From Xestospongia muta (taxonomy: Eukaryota; Porifera; Demospongiae; Haplosclerida; Petrosiidae), in contig OY848919.1 of NCBI GenBank assembly GCA_963693285.1, positions 7,125,461 to 7,189,460 on the forward strand: a stretch of 64,000 nt of DNA. Direction: 5' to 3'. A program made the position numbers and the translations under genes. Below, piece after piece: positions 33,398-46,200 of the stretch. Every line of letters begins with the position of its first letter. The first letter of the stretch is position 1. The notes beneath the pieces were generated by a model. That model did not search any database, was not told the origin of the DNA, and saw only the letters and a list, made by a program, of their open reading frames with translations.

Positions 33398-35216
33398 ATG
33401 GCGAAAAGGCTGTGTACAAATGATGTGTTAGAAATGCTGGAGTTGGAGGATGATGGTGAAGAAACTTTTTGTGAAGGGAGTGATGAAGAGTTTGGTTATG
33501 ATGAAGAACTTGAAAATGACAGGAGTGAAAGTGATAACAAGCATGGAGATGAAAATGATACTATATTAGAGGAATTTGTGATTGACAATTATATTATGAA
33601 TGATGTGGATGATGATTACAATATGGAAGACAGTAACAGGATTGCGTCATAAAAAATGCAAATGGAGGGAGTGAAATCGGAGGTGACAGAGCAACAGATA
33701 GTGATGAAAGAAATGAAGTGGATAACAAAATAAAGAATGAGAGTGATGGTGGATATGAACACAACATGGAAACAGTGAGAATAAATAACAATTAGAATCA
33801 AACAAAAAATTGAATACTTACCTCTTTAGGTTCACCCTTGAATGGAGTGACACTGTGGAGGCTTTCACTGTGAATGACTTCACACACCCAGTTGGCCCAC
33901 GTGTGATCTTGCCCGTCTCTCCTTTGGGCATATTTCAACTCTTTCACTATGGAAGTGATAGAGATGATAGTAGAGCAGATAAACCTCTATGCTTACCAGT
34001 GCATGGGAGATACAGCATTTGAGGCCTGGCAGAAGGTCACAGCAGCTGAGTTGGAAGCTTTTTTCGGATTTATGATATTGATGGGTATAGTGAGGCTCCC
34101 CTCTTTATTGGATTACTGGAACAATGATGTCATCTTCCACTACATTCCAGTTGCCAGCAGAATCTATAGAAATCGGTTCTTTGATCTGCAGAAGTATCTT
34201 CACTTTGCCGACAATACTACTTTGGTTTCTCCTGGATGTGAAGGGTATAATAAGTTAGGGAAGATACAACCAATCCTGGATATGCTAACAGCACGGTTTG
34301 AAGAAACCTATAATCATGGCAGAGAGGTTAGTATAGATGAGGCAATGGTAGCTTTCAAGGGCAGATTCAGCATGAAGCAGTACCTTCTGATGAAGCCAGT
34401 GAAAAGAGGTTTTAAGGTGTGGGTGCTGGCAGATGGAAATACAGGGTATATATCCAGGCTCAATTTTTATACTGGGAAAACTAGAGGAAAAAGTGAGGAT
34501 GGATTAGAGGCGACTGTTGTCAAAACACTACATTAAAATCTAAAGCACAGGTATGTCCTTCCTATATTCAGTAAAAGATAACATTAGTAATGATGCTTGT
34601 TTTCACAATTAGATACCACCATGCATATTTCGACAATTATTTTGCAAACATCAAGCTGATGTTGGATCTCCTGAAAGATGGAGTTTATGGATGTGGCTCT
34701 TAGAACAAATTGCGTAGGCTTTCCAAAGGACTTGAAACAAACTTTAAAGAAAGGGCTGAAAACAAGAGGAGAATCAGTCATAGGACAATGCAAAGCTACT
34801 AAAGAACTGAATATTTCACTTTGGCAGGACAATAGAACTGTTATTGCTATGTCAACTAACTGTAATCCAGCTACTGCCACTTCTGTAAAACGAAGGCTCA
34901 AAAATGGCACAAGAATCTCTGTTCCCTGCCCTAAGTCTATCCAGCTGTATAATACTTTTATAGGCAGAGTTGATCTCAATGATTAGCTCCGAAGATACTA
35001 CAGTGTACGATTGAAGGGCCGCAAGTGCTATAAATATTTGTGGTGGTTTCTGTTTGACATTGCCATTACAAATGCATACATTCTGAGTAAACATTACTCT
35101 AACCTCACAATTCGAAGTGTGAAAATGTCTCGGACTGAGCTTGCAAAGCAACTCATTGGCAATTTCAACAACCGAAAGCATCCAGGCCGTCCTTCATTTG
35201 TTGCTTCTTCAAAATG
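33398..35216 (+). pseudogene. Nearly full-length piggyBac transposase pseudogene
   Basis: The acidic N-terminus starts at ATG 33398 (KRLCTNDVLEMLELEDDGEE). A second frame reads EWSDTVEAFTVNDFTHPVGP and PLGIFQLF, and shifts at about 33945 into MEVIEMIVEQINLYAYQC. The core has GFMILMGIVRLPSLLDYW, EVSIDEAMVAFKGRFSMKQY (catalytic Asp), GFKVWVLADGNTGYISRLNF (Asp) and, after a TAA at 34534 and a short GT-AG intron (34551-34611), YHHAYFDNYFANIKLML. It continues with NISLWQDNRTVIAMSTN and YNTFIGRVDLND, then a TAG at 34984, LRRYYSVRLKGRKCYKYLWW and a basic C-terminus ending at 35216. Two in-frame stops and one frameshift are the visible core lesions. It is the best-preserved piggyBac in the window. 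Confidence 0.85.
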
Positions 35217-35359
35217 AATTTGTTCTGCCCATTTTCCAAGGAAATTAGAGAAACGTCACAAGTACCAGAGTCTCTCCTTCATTTTCATCACTAAATTTGT
35301 AGATTATTTCTGTTGGCACTGTCATTCTGATCATAAAAAAAAAAATTATTCAAAATGGC

Positions 35360-35660
35360 TGCTATCTCGTCTTCTTCATAAAAAGCGATCAAATTTTTGA
35401 CACACTAATCACGATAGATATGACATGAGAAGTTAATGGTAAAATCTACAAACACTTACCTATCCTTCTGTTAATAACACAAGCACAAAGAAAGGAGCAT
35501 CGTTGTAATACAATGATAGTTTCAGAAGGCCACCATCTTGTCTTCTTCATAAAAAGCGATCAAATTTTTCACACACTAATCACAATAGATATAACATGAG
35601 AAGTTAACGGAAGAATCTACTGACGCTTCCCTATACTTTCATTGCTAAGACAAGTTGTAA
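35360..35660. repeat. Two-unit tandem duplication, 171-bp period
   Basis: CTTCTTCATAAAAAGCGATC occurs at 35371 and 35542 and is followed in both by CAAATTTTT, ACACACTAATCAC, ATGAGAAGTTAA and AATCTAC. The units differ by scattered substitutions, for example CACGATAG versus CACAATAG. Confidence 0.85.
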
Positions 35661-37490
35661 AAAATGCTTCTTCTTTCACAAAGAAGGACAAAACAAAACA
35701 GTGCTGGCAATAGTGACCCAATTAAAATAATTTGGTAACGTGACGTCATAGCATTAATTGAATTATGGCAGTTAAAGGGTAAAATTAAGTGTTTAATGCA
35801 CTAAGTACTCACTTTAATGCAGGAAAAACAAGAAGTCATTAACGATAGTGAAAAGTTGAAATCCTCTAAGGGTGATGAACACAATGATGATGATGAAGAT
35901 GTCATTGTAACATCTTTTCCACCTTGGTTGTTACTATCAAGACCTGTTAGTTAATAAACAGTCATCTCTGACAAGGTGTTTGCATATACATGACAGATCT
36001 ACGAGACTGGAGCGCCACTGGAGTTGCACTATACACCCAACAAGGGTTTTGGAAACAAACCAGCAACCTATGTTGGATAAACAGTGTCCTCCAGTTATTG
36101 CATGTAACCCCACTAGCAAAACATCTATGTTGTAATTAGAATCCCAAACTTTGAAGCATTGATGAATTATTTTAATAGGTATACCACAAGTGGAATTAAC
36201 AGCACTCCAAAAAGAATACTTAAACATTGAGTGCACAGTAGAAGATAATCTTGTTAATTCACAGATGATAACAGTATTCATTTATTTCTAGGCAATATGA
36301 TATAATTTATATAATTTAATAGGCATTGATGACATCAACACACATAGATTTTGGTGGCCAGAATGACGTAATAGAGAGAATAGAATTACTTGTTGATGCT
36401 GTTTGTGTTCAATTGATCCAGGTAATGGATATTTAAGCAATGTACAACTGTAATCTACTAAGAATGTTTGTCTAATGAACAGAAACTGTTTAACGTACAT
36501 ATAATCACTGAGAAACAATGTCCTATCTGCAAGGAGATCTGTTATGGTGATGATGATCACGTTGTTGTTTATATTAACAATTAGATACATGTTAGAGAAG
36601 AGTATACAAAAAGATAATTAATTTCAGTAGTTAGACAAAAAGAAGACTATATATCAGAATTGTGGCGGAAGAAAATATCTTGCTACTCAGATGAAACATC
36701 CCATCATTTGTAAGCTTCATATTGTGGACAATGATGCCATAATAAACCCTACAGATGCATATCTTACAATGAACGTCTAATGACTGTTAGCACAAATGTT
36801 GCTTCACTAGCTACCTGATGTACAGATACTAGGCATTTCTCGAAACACATATTCAAGTAAAAAATTAAACAAGCCATTGTTGTTACAAGAGTAAGCTATA
36901 AGCAATGTAATTAATTTGACATTATATCTGATAGGACAATTACAATTGAAAATACTACCAAACATGATTACACCTCAAGAACATATTACTTGGAATATCA
37001 AAATATTGATAAGGCTAATGAACTCATTGAAACTTTCATGTATATTTACATGTGATAATGCACATGATTGAGACAAACTTACAGGAAAGCAGTTGCTACA
37101 TGGAGGGTAACAGTAATGAAGGAAGCAAGAAGATATAACAATTGGAAAATTAATGTAGTGAATGTTGGTAAACAATTTAATTTAAATGGGTACCCTGACA
37201 TATTCAATCAAAAGGACACATGCCCCAACATGTACAGAAATGTATATATATGTAAGGCATGTGAAAAGCAAAGCTAAGATTAAACATTTACATTAGTTAA
37301 TTAAATTTAACAGTATGTAGTAAGTTATCTTAGAATACCATATGATGAGGATGATTTTGAGGTAGAGACTGTTTATTACATGTTGATATTATCTATAAAA
37401 ATAGCTGACAACTTACAAGAAATGGATCCTTAAAATAAGGTATGTTGTCCATGAAATAATGTATATTAATACATTGTCTGTTAATTCCTA
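35661..37490. other. Region without a supported gene
   Basis: An exon-like plus-strand stretch after an acceptor at about 35820 reads EKQEVINDSEKLKSSKGDEH and an acidic run, ending at a stop near 35950. Minus-strand frames at 36590-36288 and 36281-35937 are open but have no recognisable motif. A plus-strand frame at 37068-37277 likewise has none. Confidence 0.4.
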
Positions 37491-37975
37491 GCTGTTCAGT
37501 AGCAGAAGTGCATATGGAAAATGTTCCACCACATTATGTAGAAACCATCAAAACTTATATCAACTCAGGTACATTATAAACTACGTGATTACTGAATGAT
37601 TGTAATTCCAATCTTTGTTAACTCTAGGCTGTGATGGAGACAACGAAGTTAATTATATAATAGATTGTAAGCATATGGTTCTATAAATTCTATGTTGATT
37701 GATATTTAGCAGAAGATTTAGAGGACAATGACATACTACTTCCATTATTTACATCTGAAACAGTAATAGATAAGGATGACATCTTTAAACTAAAATGGGG
37801 CAAGGAGTTCTACCTTAAAAGTTATCCAAACTTTAGACGTGACAAATCAGATCAGTATGTTATTCATATATGTGAATACTATAGCTAATACTCTATCATT
37901 GTATCAGTGACAGCATCTGTACAAGAAGGTTCATTAAACAACAATCAAAGCAAATGAAGTATGTTTACAAATATT
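37491..37975 (+). CDS. Cluster of small exons of an unassigned gene
   Basis: Several short segments are bounded by AG and GT and keep compatible frames. About 37492-37567 reads SVAEVHMENVPPHYVETIKT, about 37628-37668 reads CDGDNEVNYIID, and about 37711-37856 reads EDLEDNDILLPLFTSETVID followed by DDIFKLKWGKEFYLKSYPNF, ending at GTATGTT. About 37908-37957 then reads SICTRRFIKQQSKQMK. The composition is acidic then basic, with no domain I recognise. It may be a host gene or the upstream part of the transposon-type gene starting at 38879. Boundaries are approximate. Confidence 0.35.
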
Positions 37976-38878
37976 ATTTTAAAATTTTAAAAATCATGTG
38001 TTTATGATAACAAACAGCACACAATCAGACAATTATTAAATGGAGAATGTTGCAGTGATTTTGTTAAAGTAAAGTATGTGATGATGACTGGCCAATTGAC
38101 CTTGATAATATGTGAGAATATCAGTCTAACAAACAATTATTTCATACAGTTTCATGTAGCTAATGGAAATTGATTGCTATTTACTTGCTTTGGCAAGTGA
38201 TTGTCTAAAAAAACAGTTTTCTATTTAAGTGATTTTATGAAATCAATCGTCTGGCCAGAGGTAATTCCAGATAATAGTTGTACACCATAACCACAATGAA
38301 TATACTTATAGGTTCTCACATAGAGAAATTTAACTTTTCATACGAAAAATCAGTTAATTGCCTTCTACAAAGACAACTTCCCTGTATCTAAACATGTACA
38401 CAAATTTCTTGATTTTAGATTAAGCAAATTTTTGAAAAATAGTTCCTTTGTAGAATGTAGATTATATGCTTCTTCCTACATGTTCTAACAATAACACTGA
38501 CCTTCAGACATCTTTCTGGTGCAGTGTCATATTCAAAATAACACACATTTGCTTGTAGCAATGTCATGTGGTGAATGGACGTTAATTAGGCTTCTGCAGC
38601 AGCACATTTAAATAAGGAATGCATGTCAAGTGCAGCAACACATACCGCGGTTTTAAGATCCGCCTACAAATATGTGCTGTGCGCGAATGTCCTGCTAACT
38701 TCAGTAGAGTCCATTGATCACATGTAAATTCTAATTATGCGAATACCGGATTTATTCTAATTGTAATAATTTAGAACTCAGTATCAGGTATGAACTTTAA
38801 TGTATTTTTTATATATATAATTATAACACAGCAATAAAACAACATCATATAAATGTAGCTATTCTTTGTATATAGGAC
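37976..38878. other. Intergenic, possible promoter side of the next gene
   Basis: AT-rich, with a GC-richer island near 38640-38760 (ACCGCGGTTTTAAGATCCGC) shortly before the ATG at 38879. No coding similarity seen. Confidence 0.4.
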
Positions 38879-41664
38879 ATGCCTCGGTACCACTGTCATT
38901 AGTGTGAAGTACAACCTTTCTTTGCACGTGCTCAGCAACTATTGCTACACCATGTTAAGCTTGTGCATTCACAAGAGCCAGGATTTAGTATTAGTTGTGA
39001 TTACTGCCATTGGGTATTCAGAAACGTTTGGACTACTAAAACCACCTTCTGTCCCATAAGAACAGTACTGAATATGATCAGGTAGTTACAGCTGAACTAA
39101 ATTTCGAAGCAAATGACACCATCGATGAAACAAGGCCACTTGACGAACCTCAGAGTCAGGTTGTACCTAATTTCACCAACTATTGTGCACAATGGATTTT
39201 GAAGACTAGTGAAACTAGACAGCTAACAAGAACTGCAACTGTGGGAATTGTGCATGATGTCTCGGATCTTATCAAGGAGGTTTCAATGAGCCTTGATGAA
39301 CAAGTTAAACGTTTTCTCCAAAGTAATCAAATAGTGACTTTGCTATTTCCATGATATTTTCTGAAGCAAATCCTACTGTTTGTCTTTTTTCCAACCTCAT
39401 GTCATTCCATCAACAATTGTCATACTACAAAGAGAATTATAACTTCATTGTGAGTGCCATTGTCATATTACATTAAACTACTATTGTATAAAGGAACCTC
39501 AGCATATTGTTCTTGAGGAAAAACGATCTATTTCACTTGGAAAAAGAGATCAAACACAAATCTGTGTGAAAAGAGTTAATGTATATACATCTTTTGAAGA
39601 CTCTATAGGTATTACTTCAAAACAAATCTATTCAAACAGAGGTAAGTGTATTTTTACAGTCAGTGTTGTTAAGTCTTCCTCTTAGATAATGCTAGGCCAT
39701 AAAAGTGCCACTCATTTATCAGACTGTTGTGATGGTAGTAAGTATAAATCTCATCCTCTCTTTTATGTTATCCCACAAGCCCTGCAAATATGCCTTTACT
39801 ATGATGAACTAGAAGTTTGTAACCCATTGGGGTCAAAACGTACCAAGCACAAAATTGGTATTGATAGTAAAAGTTTATTCTTACTTTCTATAATTATTTC
39901 AGGAACATTTTACTTTTTTCTTGGTAATATATAACCAAAACTAAGGCAACTGCTTGCAAAAATTCAGTTGTTAGCCCTGATAAAATCGTCTGTAGTTAAA
40001 GAGTATGGAATGAATTATTTTGGACTTCTTACTTGCTGAGATAAAGAGACTAGAAACTGTAATGGTTATCAGCAATGATTGTATGCTATACTATTATTAT
40101 AGGGAATTTACCTGAGTGGAATATCATGGCCAGTAAAGGGCACTATTTCTATTTCTTCTGCTGACAACTTAGGTAGCTAGGAACTGGGTGGCTTCAAAAT
40201 GGATAGTAGTTCTTTTCGAGTTTGCAGACATTGCCTTGGCACTGAAGGTGACATACAATCTAAGGTAAGGTGAAAAATAAATTTAGGTTAGTAAATTTGT
40301 AACTAGTTTCTTGAGAGTGAACTTAAATTGAGGACATATGCTCAATATTGTCATCACTGTGATTTTATTGAGGGAGATCTGGCTAGTCATTACTCAACAA
40401 CTTTTGGTATTAATCATCGCTCATTGTTGAACTCTCTCTTGTATTATTATGTGTGCAAAGGTTCTCTCATTCCAGATATAATGCATGACCTATTAGAAGA
40501 ATTGGTTCCTTTTGTTTTGACACTACTGTTGAAGGTAATTGTTTTCTATATTATAATGTAATAAGTATTGCTTCTATAGAAACTTGTTTGTGAACACAAG
40601 TTGTTTACACTGGATGTTGTCAATGAGGGTTTTGAGAAACTAAATTTACAATACATGGATAAAAACATTCCTACATCAATCTTGTCTAGTGGATGGTCAC
40701 ATGAAACAAAATGGTAATAACATTTCATTTGGTTTCTCCGATAATTTAACCCACAGCTTCTCAGATGTGGACTTTTGGATGATTCCTACCACTTGTTATT
40801 GGTCACTTGGTACTGTGTGATTATCTTAACTGGCTAAACTGTATTAGACTTTTAGATATTATGACATCTTGTTTACACCCAAAGTCCATGTTTATGATTG
40901 TAGCTATTTGGAGGCTTTGATTAGTGACCACCATCATTCCCTGAAGATGTTATATCCTGGAATTCATATCACACCAAACTACACTATATGATTCACTTAT
41001 CCAGGTTAATGTTAGAGTAAGCACATGACCTTTGCTATAACAGTGTGTTTTGTATATAACTAGATATGGACCTATGGTTCGTCGTTGGACCATGAGATAT
41101 GAGGGTACACATTCGTACTTTAGACATCTAGCAGCAGTCATGGGTAACTTCACCAATGTCTGTTATTCTTTTACACTTCGTCACCAAATCTATCAGTGCT
41201 ATTTGAATCTTAACAAAAAAAATAGAAGCTGGCCCAGGTTACAAAATAATTTTTAAACATTGTTTTATCTTTATCTTAGGCACATCTGTTACATTGCCAG
41301 ACAATAATTTCTTTAACATTGACACTGTTATTGATTGAAGTCAAACATATGCCAAGTATGTTACTTGTCATTGTATAATCTTATTTTACACAATAGAGTC
41401 AACTGGGTAGTTGATGAAGGAATAAAGTTTAAAAGTGGAGCATGTGTAGTTCTTAAAGTTGATACAAAAGGAGAAATAACATTTGGTCAAATAATTAGTG
41501 TATACCTTGTTCATTATGTAGCATTACTGGAGATGAAGGTCCTTCAAGTACTTGACTTTGATCATCATTTTCATGCTTTTTGTGTTACTAGAAAGCCCAG
41601 TCAGAACCTCTTTGTATGGGCTTCCAAGTTACAGGATTCAAATGCATATGGACTTTATTCATAA
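38879..41664 (+). pseudogene. Multi-exon C2H2-containing transposon-type gene
   Basis: Exons are separated by short GT-AG introns. It opens with MPRYHCH, a TAG at 38900, and a C2H2-like segment (RAQQLLLHHVKLVHSQEPGF). A linker follows with RTATVGIVHDVSDLIKEVSM. The conserved body has ALQICLYYDELEVCNPLGSK (to about 39857), FYFFLGNI with a TAA at 39932, KLRQLLAKIQLLALIKSSVV, WPVKGTISISSADNLGS with a TAG at 40173, FRVCRHCLGTEGDIQSK, a CHHC-type exon at 40328 with GSLIPDIMHDLLEELVPF, and ASQMWTF. Last come RYGPMVRRWTMRYEGTHSYF near 41063-41122 and the last exon (about 41398-41664). The family is a repeated, uncharacterised protein in sponge, cnidarian and fish genomes; the YxDxxEVxNPLG and MHDLxE blocks recall Tnp2 of CACTA/EnSpm elements. 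At least three in-frame stops make it inactive. Confidence 0.65.
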
Positions 41665-42056
41665 CCATTGACTCGTATTAGTTACAGTGCGACTACCAAT
41701 AAGTATATTGTATTTAAGTATTCAATACCTTATTAACAATTTTTAGTTTCATTCATGTGAACTAAAGTCAGTGTCATGGCAATCAATACTGTCTCATGGT
41801 AACCTGAAGTGATCAAGGTAACATACTGGTGTCATTACAACATCAACCATGACACTACATTGTATCATGATGACACCTCCTTTTTAACAGTGCAACCAAA
41901 GACACAAATATGATATATGATAGAAAGATAGATATTTATAAAAATATATCAGTCAGTACAATCAAGTGACTGTACTAACTCATAATCATAATCTTCCTGA
42001 TCAATATATCTCTCATAATGTTCTTCAGCTATTAAATGTATGTTGACTTCATTCTC
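41665..42056. other. Intergenic
   Basis: Short repeated words (TGTCATGGCAATCA, GTCATTACAACATC, CATGACACTACATTG) occur between the transposon-type gene and the transporter pseudogene. No gene seen. Confidence 0.5.
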
Positions 42057-42925
42057 TCACACACGTAACTTGTAACGTCTAGCCAGTACCAGAAACTCAA
42101 TCAGTATAATACGAATAATTGCACTCTTAGCCATGAAATAGTAAACACTTTGATATATTGCCTCTTCTTCACATACAAATAAGTATTTACTGTTAATAGT
42201 GATAATATAACCAACACCACGTGCTGCATACCATAATCCAACCATCAATCCTCTCATTTCATGTGGATATTGAGCTATTGTAATTACTAAGGATGTTAGG
42301 TAAATCAAAGCAAATGCTATTCCATAGAAACATTGAGATACAATAGCAGCTTTGTATGAGGTTGTGTCAAAAAGAAAATGATTCTTGCAAGCAAGCATTA
42401 CAACAGAATATAATGTAGTAAATAATGAGAAAACCAGTCCAACTCCAATTCTTGTAAGCATTCTTGGAATGTAATTATGAAAATAAGGATATATAATTAA
42501 TTGACAGAAGAAAATCAAAAGTGAAGCTATTAAAGTATGTAATGCATTTTTGATCATAAAGCAATTAAAAAAGGAAAATTCTTCATCTGATTTATAGTAA
42601 CTATTCCATTTAACATCCTGAGCACAAACAAGACCAACAATGCAGATAAATAATGGTGACAATCGCAGGACTACTTTGACATTCTCTACCTGTTCCTCTG
42701 AAAATGACTCACCATATTTGTTCATACCTAAGTCTAACCTTGAAGGGTAATTATCTTCCCAATATGTCAAAGCACTACGATTACTGGGATACTTGTTTTT
42801 TCCTGGCATAGTTGAGTACTTTAACAATCAATGTGACAGGATTAACAATGTGAGATTAGCCAATGTTTAAAAAGAAAGTTAGTGATAATAACTGTAGAGA
42901 CAGCCACACCTGATAATATATAGGA
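42057..42925 (-). pseudogene. SLC15/POT-like transporter, truncated paralogue
   Basis: The open frame 42827-42057 (256 codons) matches the C-terminal half of the intact transporter at 51985-53640. It has YPSNRSALTYWEDNYPSRLD against IPQRRSAFTYGELLPSRLDL, and NYIPRMLTRIGVGLVFSL against SHYIPSMLKRIWIGLMALLV, followed by membrane segments and an EMRGLMVGLWYAARG loop. Upstream similarity continues in another frame (VNPVTLIVKVLNYARK, then VIITNFLFKHWLISH) to about 42925, so a frameshift lies near 42790 in an A-run. The N-terminal 200 or so residues are missing. About 310 bp of unrelated sequence separate this from the palindromic element. Without the first membrane bundle it cannot be a working carrier. 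Confidence 0.8.
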
Positions 42926-43231
42926 TGTGTATCTTATATCCTACCAGGTTGGAAAATGGTCTTGAAAAGGAAATTAAACTCTACTTGCTCCAGCACTGCT
43001 TCAAAGAACCAGGTATTTCAAGACAATGATTAAATTACTTTTATTCTTATCATTTAATCAATGAATATACTGTTGAGTTATTCAAAAATTGATTGCAATT
43101 TAGAATCCACAGTCAATTAGTATCAATTAAGTCAACAGCTATCACAAATGGACCAACATTTGCACAACAAGACATTAATTTCTTTCCTTAATTTTTTTGT
43201 CTTTTCTTTCTATCATAAATATAACAGACTA

Positions 43232-43235
43232 TATT
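43232..43235. repeat. Left target-site duplication TATT
   Basis: TATT lies immediately outside the left TG terminus at 43236 and is repeated outside the right CA terminus. A 4-bp word in AT-rich DNA can recur by chance, so the support comes from its exact placement at both ends. Confidence 0.65.
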
Positions 43236-46200
43236 TGATCAGTGTATATTTCCGCCATTTCATATTCTGAAAATCGATTTCCGCCATTACGCGCCGAAAT
43301 CTTCCTAAGAAATGAAAATTCAAAAAACCAAAAAACCAATATTTTTTCGATTGAGTTAGGTCAGAGCGGTTGACTATTATCAATAAAATAGGACTTTGTC
43401 CTGCTTGTGTTCCCAATTCGTCTCTCTATCTCTGATCTTTGACACTCTGACGTTAATCGCAGTGAGGTTTGACCCGTTCTTGCATTGTTACTCACTCTCA
43501 AGAATTGGTCCTACAGGCTCTAACCTGGTAGGTATTTTGTCTCAAAGTTGACTTTTGTCAGTTTGTCTAATACATTATATATATGGTATAAATTACGTCT
43601 CTACCTGTATACCCTTTCTTTCAAATTTTGTATAGTATACCTCTTCATATTTAAAGTATAAGTATATATATATAATCAGGCAAATCAGATTACTATTGTG
43701 CAATATTATATCTTAACATCAGTTAAATCATGTCGGTGCGATTGATTGATATTGAAGACTTGGTTATACTGAAAATTGAACAAGAACAATGGACTCACAA
43801 AGACTTGTCAGAGTACTTAAAAAAAAGATTTCCAAACATCAAGGGGGCTAGCATACGATCTATTGAGAGGTTTTGCAACTTAAAAAATATTCACAAAACC
43901 TCCAGGCCAACTTATCTTCAGCTAAATAATGCTGTTAGCAGGGCAGTTCATAAGGTGAATTATTTAATCAAGGGATAAGCTTGCAATTGCTTTCTTATAT
44001 TATGCAAAGGTTGGACCTGTCTATGGTCGAAAGACAATAACTGGCTTTTTGGCATCGGAAGGAATGCGTGCTTCTGAGGTCCGTGTAGGAAAAGTTTTAA
44101 AAGATATTACTCCTGTTTATCATCAAGCAAGACGAAAAGACACAGCGAGGAAGTTGAATCCTATTCCATATATAGCTCAATATTTTGGGCAAAAATTACA
44201 CATCGATCAAAATGAGAAGTTAGTCAGATATGGAGTAACTCACATTTGTTGCGTCGATGGATTTAGTAGGAAAATTGTCGGTTTTGCTAGTATGCCTTTA
44301 AAGAACAACTTGGAGATCTATGAACATGTCTTTAGGTAAGATCACAAGAAAATGCCATATAAGATTGGCAGGATGATTTGGTAAATTTGCCAATTACTTG
44401 AAGACATACATGTAATCATGCATGCATGTATGAAAAGTGATAAATCAATCTTCAATCCACCAAAAAGTACTTACAAAATTTACTTCTAAATAACCTATTA
44501 CTATACAGTAAACTTTCTATATTGAAATACATCAAATGCCTTATAGACATTAAGATGAAAGCATTGCATGCATTAAGTGATATAATGCATGTGATATAGC
44601 TAGTTATAGGACCTTATAGGAATCATCATATCAGGTTTCTTTTTATGTAGACCTCTGCTATTGAATTTTGGTATTTGGGATCAAGTGCGTGTTGATAAGG
44701 GAAAGGAATGGTATCTTTTGTTGTTTATTCAAGAAAAACTCAGCCACATCAGATATGACAAAGGGAAAGCTCCACACTTACAGACACCTTCAACGATGGT
44801 AAGTTGCATGCAATCAAGTAAATTTCTTATAATCTACTCTTAATTGCAGAATCATGTGGTTGAGAGAATGTGGGAAGAATTTAATTCAAGGGTAAATTAT
44901 CCCATCAAGCAATGTTTAACAGAAATGGAGAATGACCATGTAATAGATATGGTTAATGACACACATAAATTTTGTGTGTCTTGGGTAACTATTAGAGTTG
45001 CAAATGTTGGGACAACAATTGTTATAAAATCTTGGAATAATCATCGTATTCCGAGTAAGTTTCACAACATGTATCTTAGTTGATTTGTCTTACAGAAAAG
45101 GGTATACCTGACATACTTATGAAGAAAAAGAATCACATGGTTCCTGTTATGCCCACTCTGATTCCAGTAGTCAGTGACGCTGTTCGAGAATATGAGGCTC
45201 TGGGTGGCTCACTAACAAGATCCAGTTCTTTTGGTATTGATCCTTTGGAATCAAGTCCTGTTCTAAAGGAGAGAAGGCAAGAGCTATTTCATTCACAATA
45301 TCCACAGTTTGACCCTGTATTTTACAGCTGTGTTAATGATAAAAGTCATATCTTTCGCAAATGTGTGCTATACTTCATTTACATAACAGAATATCTTTCA
45401 CAATATTAGCATGATGTTTTCTTGCTGTAATTGTCTGTTGAAGTTCAAAGTTCATTAATAAGAACCCGAGTTATTTTACGCAAGCGCAGTTAGTACACGT
45501 TGCCACGTTCCTGCTATCTTCTGATTACATGGTATCAGACTTGATCTCACCTACTTTGATCTTTTTTGACTCATCAAGGCTATCTCACATCGTCTGGGCA
45601 GTATATTGTGAGCCAAAACACATTTCACTCAATAAACTATCCTGGTGTTTCTCTCTAAGTTGACTGTTATTATAATACGTCGTCATCGGTTGGTCTCGAT
45701 CGAAAACTGTTCGATTTGGATTAAAACGTGTCTGTAAACTCTCTTGTGAGTTAATCTAACAAGCTTAAACTTAGTCTCAGGCAGGATCAAGTTGTAATAT
45801 TATAGTCAGTTTATCTAATTGTTAGCTAGTGTTAGCCCCCCATAAGGGACCATTGACCTAATTTTGGCATTTTGGTATAACCAACAGACTAGCGACTGTA
45901 TCTCTCTCCAGTTGAGTTTTGACAGTCCAATTGTCACAAGACTTAGTCAATCTAGTTTGCCCTGCTTTTGTGGTGTAATGTAATTTATTGTTTCTCGATA
46001 TAGTCAACTCACTGGTACTCTTTCTCTCCCTGTCAGTTTGTCTAGGAACACCCTAGTTTGACCAGTGCTGTCTTTCTCTCTGGAGTTGTATGCCATTGAT
46101 CCACCTTGCTTTGGTGTACATTCTCTATCATTTTGTTGTTTGTCCACTCCAAGAATGAGTCGTATCCCAACCCCTCCTCAATCACAGACTGTCACATTTG

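Noticed and set aside
33594..33801. Two overlapping minus-strand ORFs opposite the acidic piggyBac N-terminus
   Set aside because: They are the antisense of a GA-rich coding stretch and have only the expected Ser/Leu/Ile bias.
43213..43416. Minus-strand ORF of 67 codons at the left end, mirrored by a 112-codon plus-strand ORF at 51288
   Set aside because: It runs through the terminal inverted repeat and into unrelated flanks, has no motif, and reads outward across the element end; treated as chance reading of the terminus.
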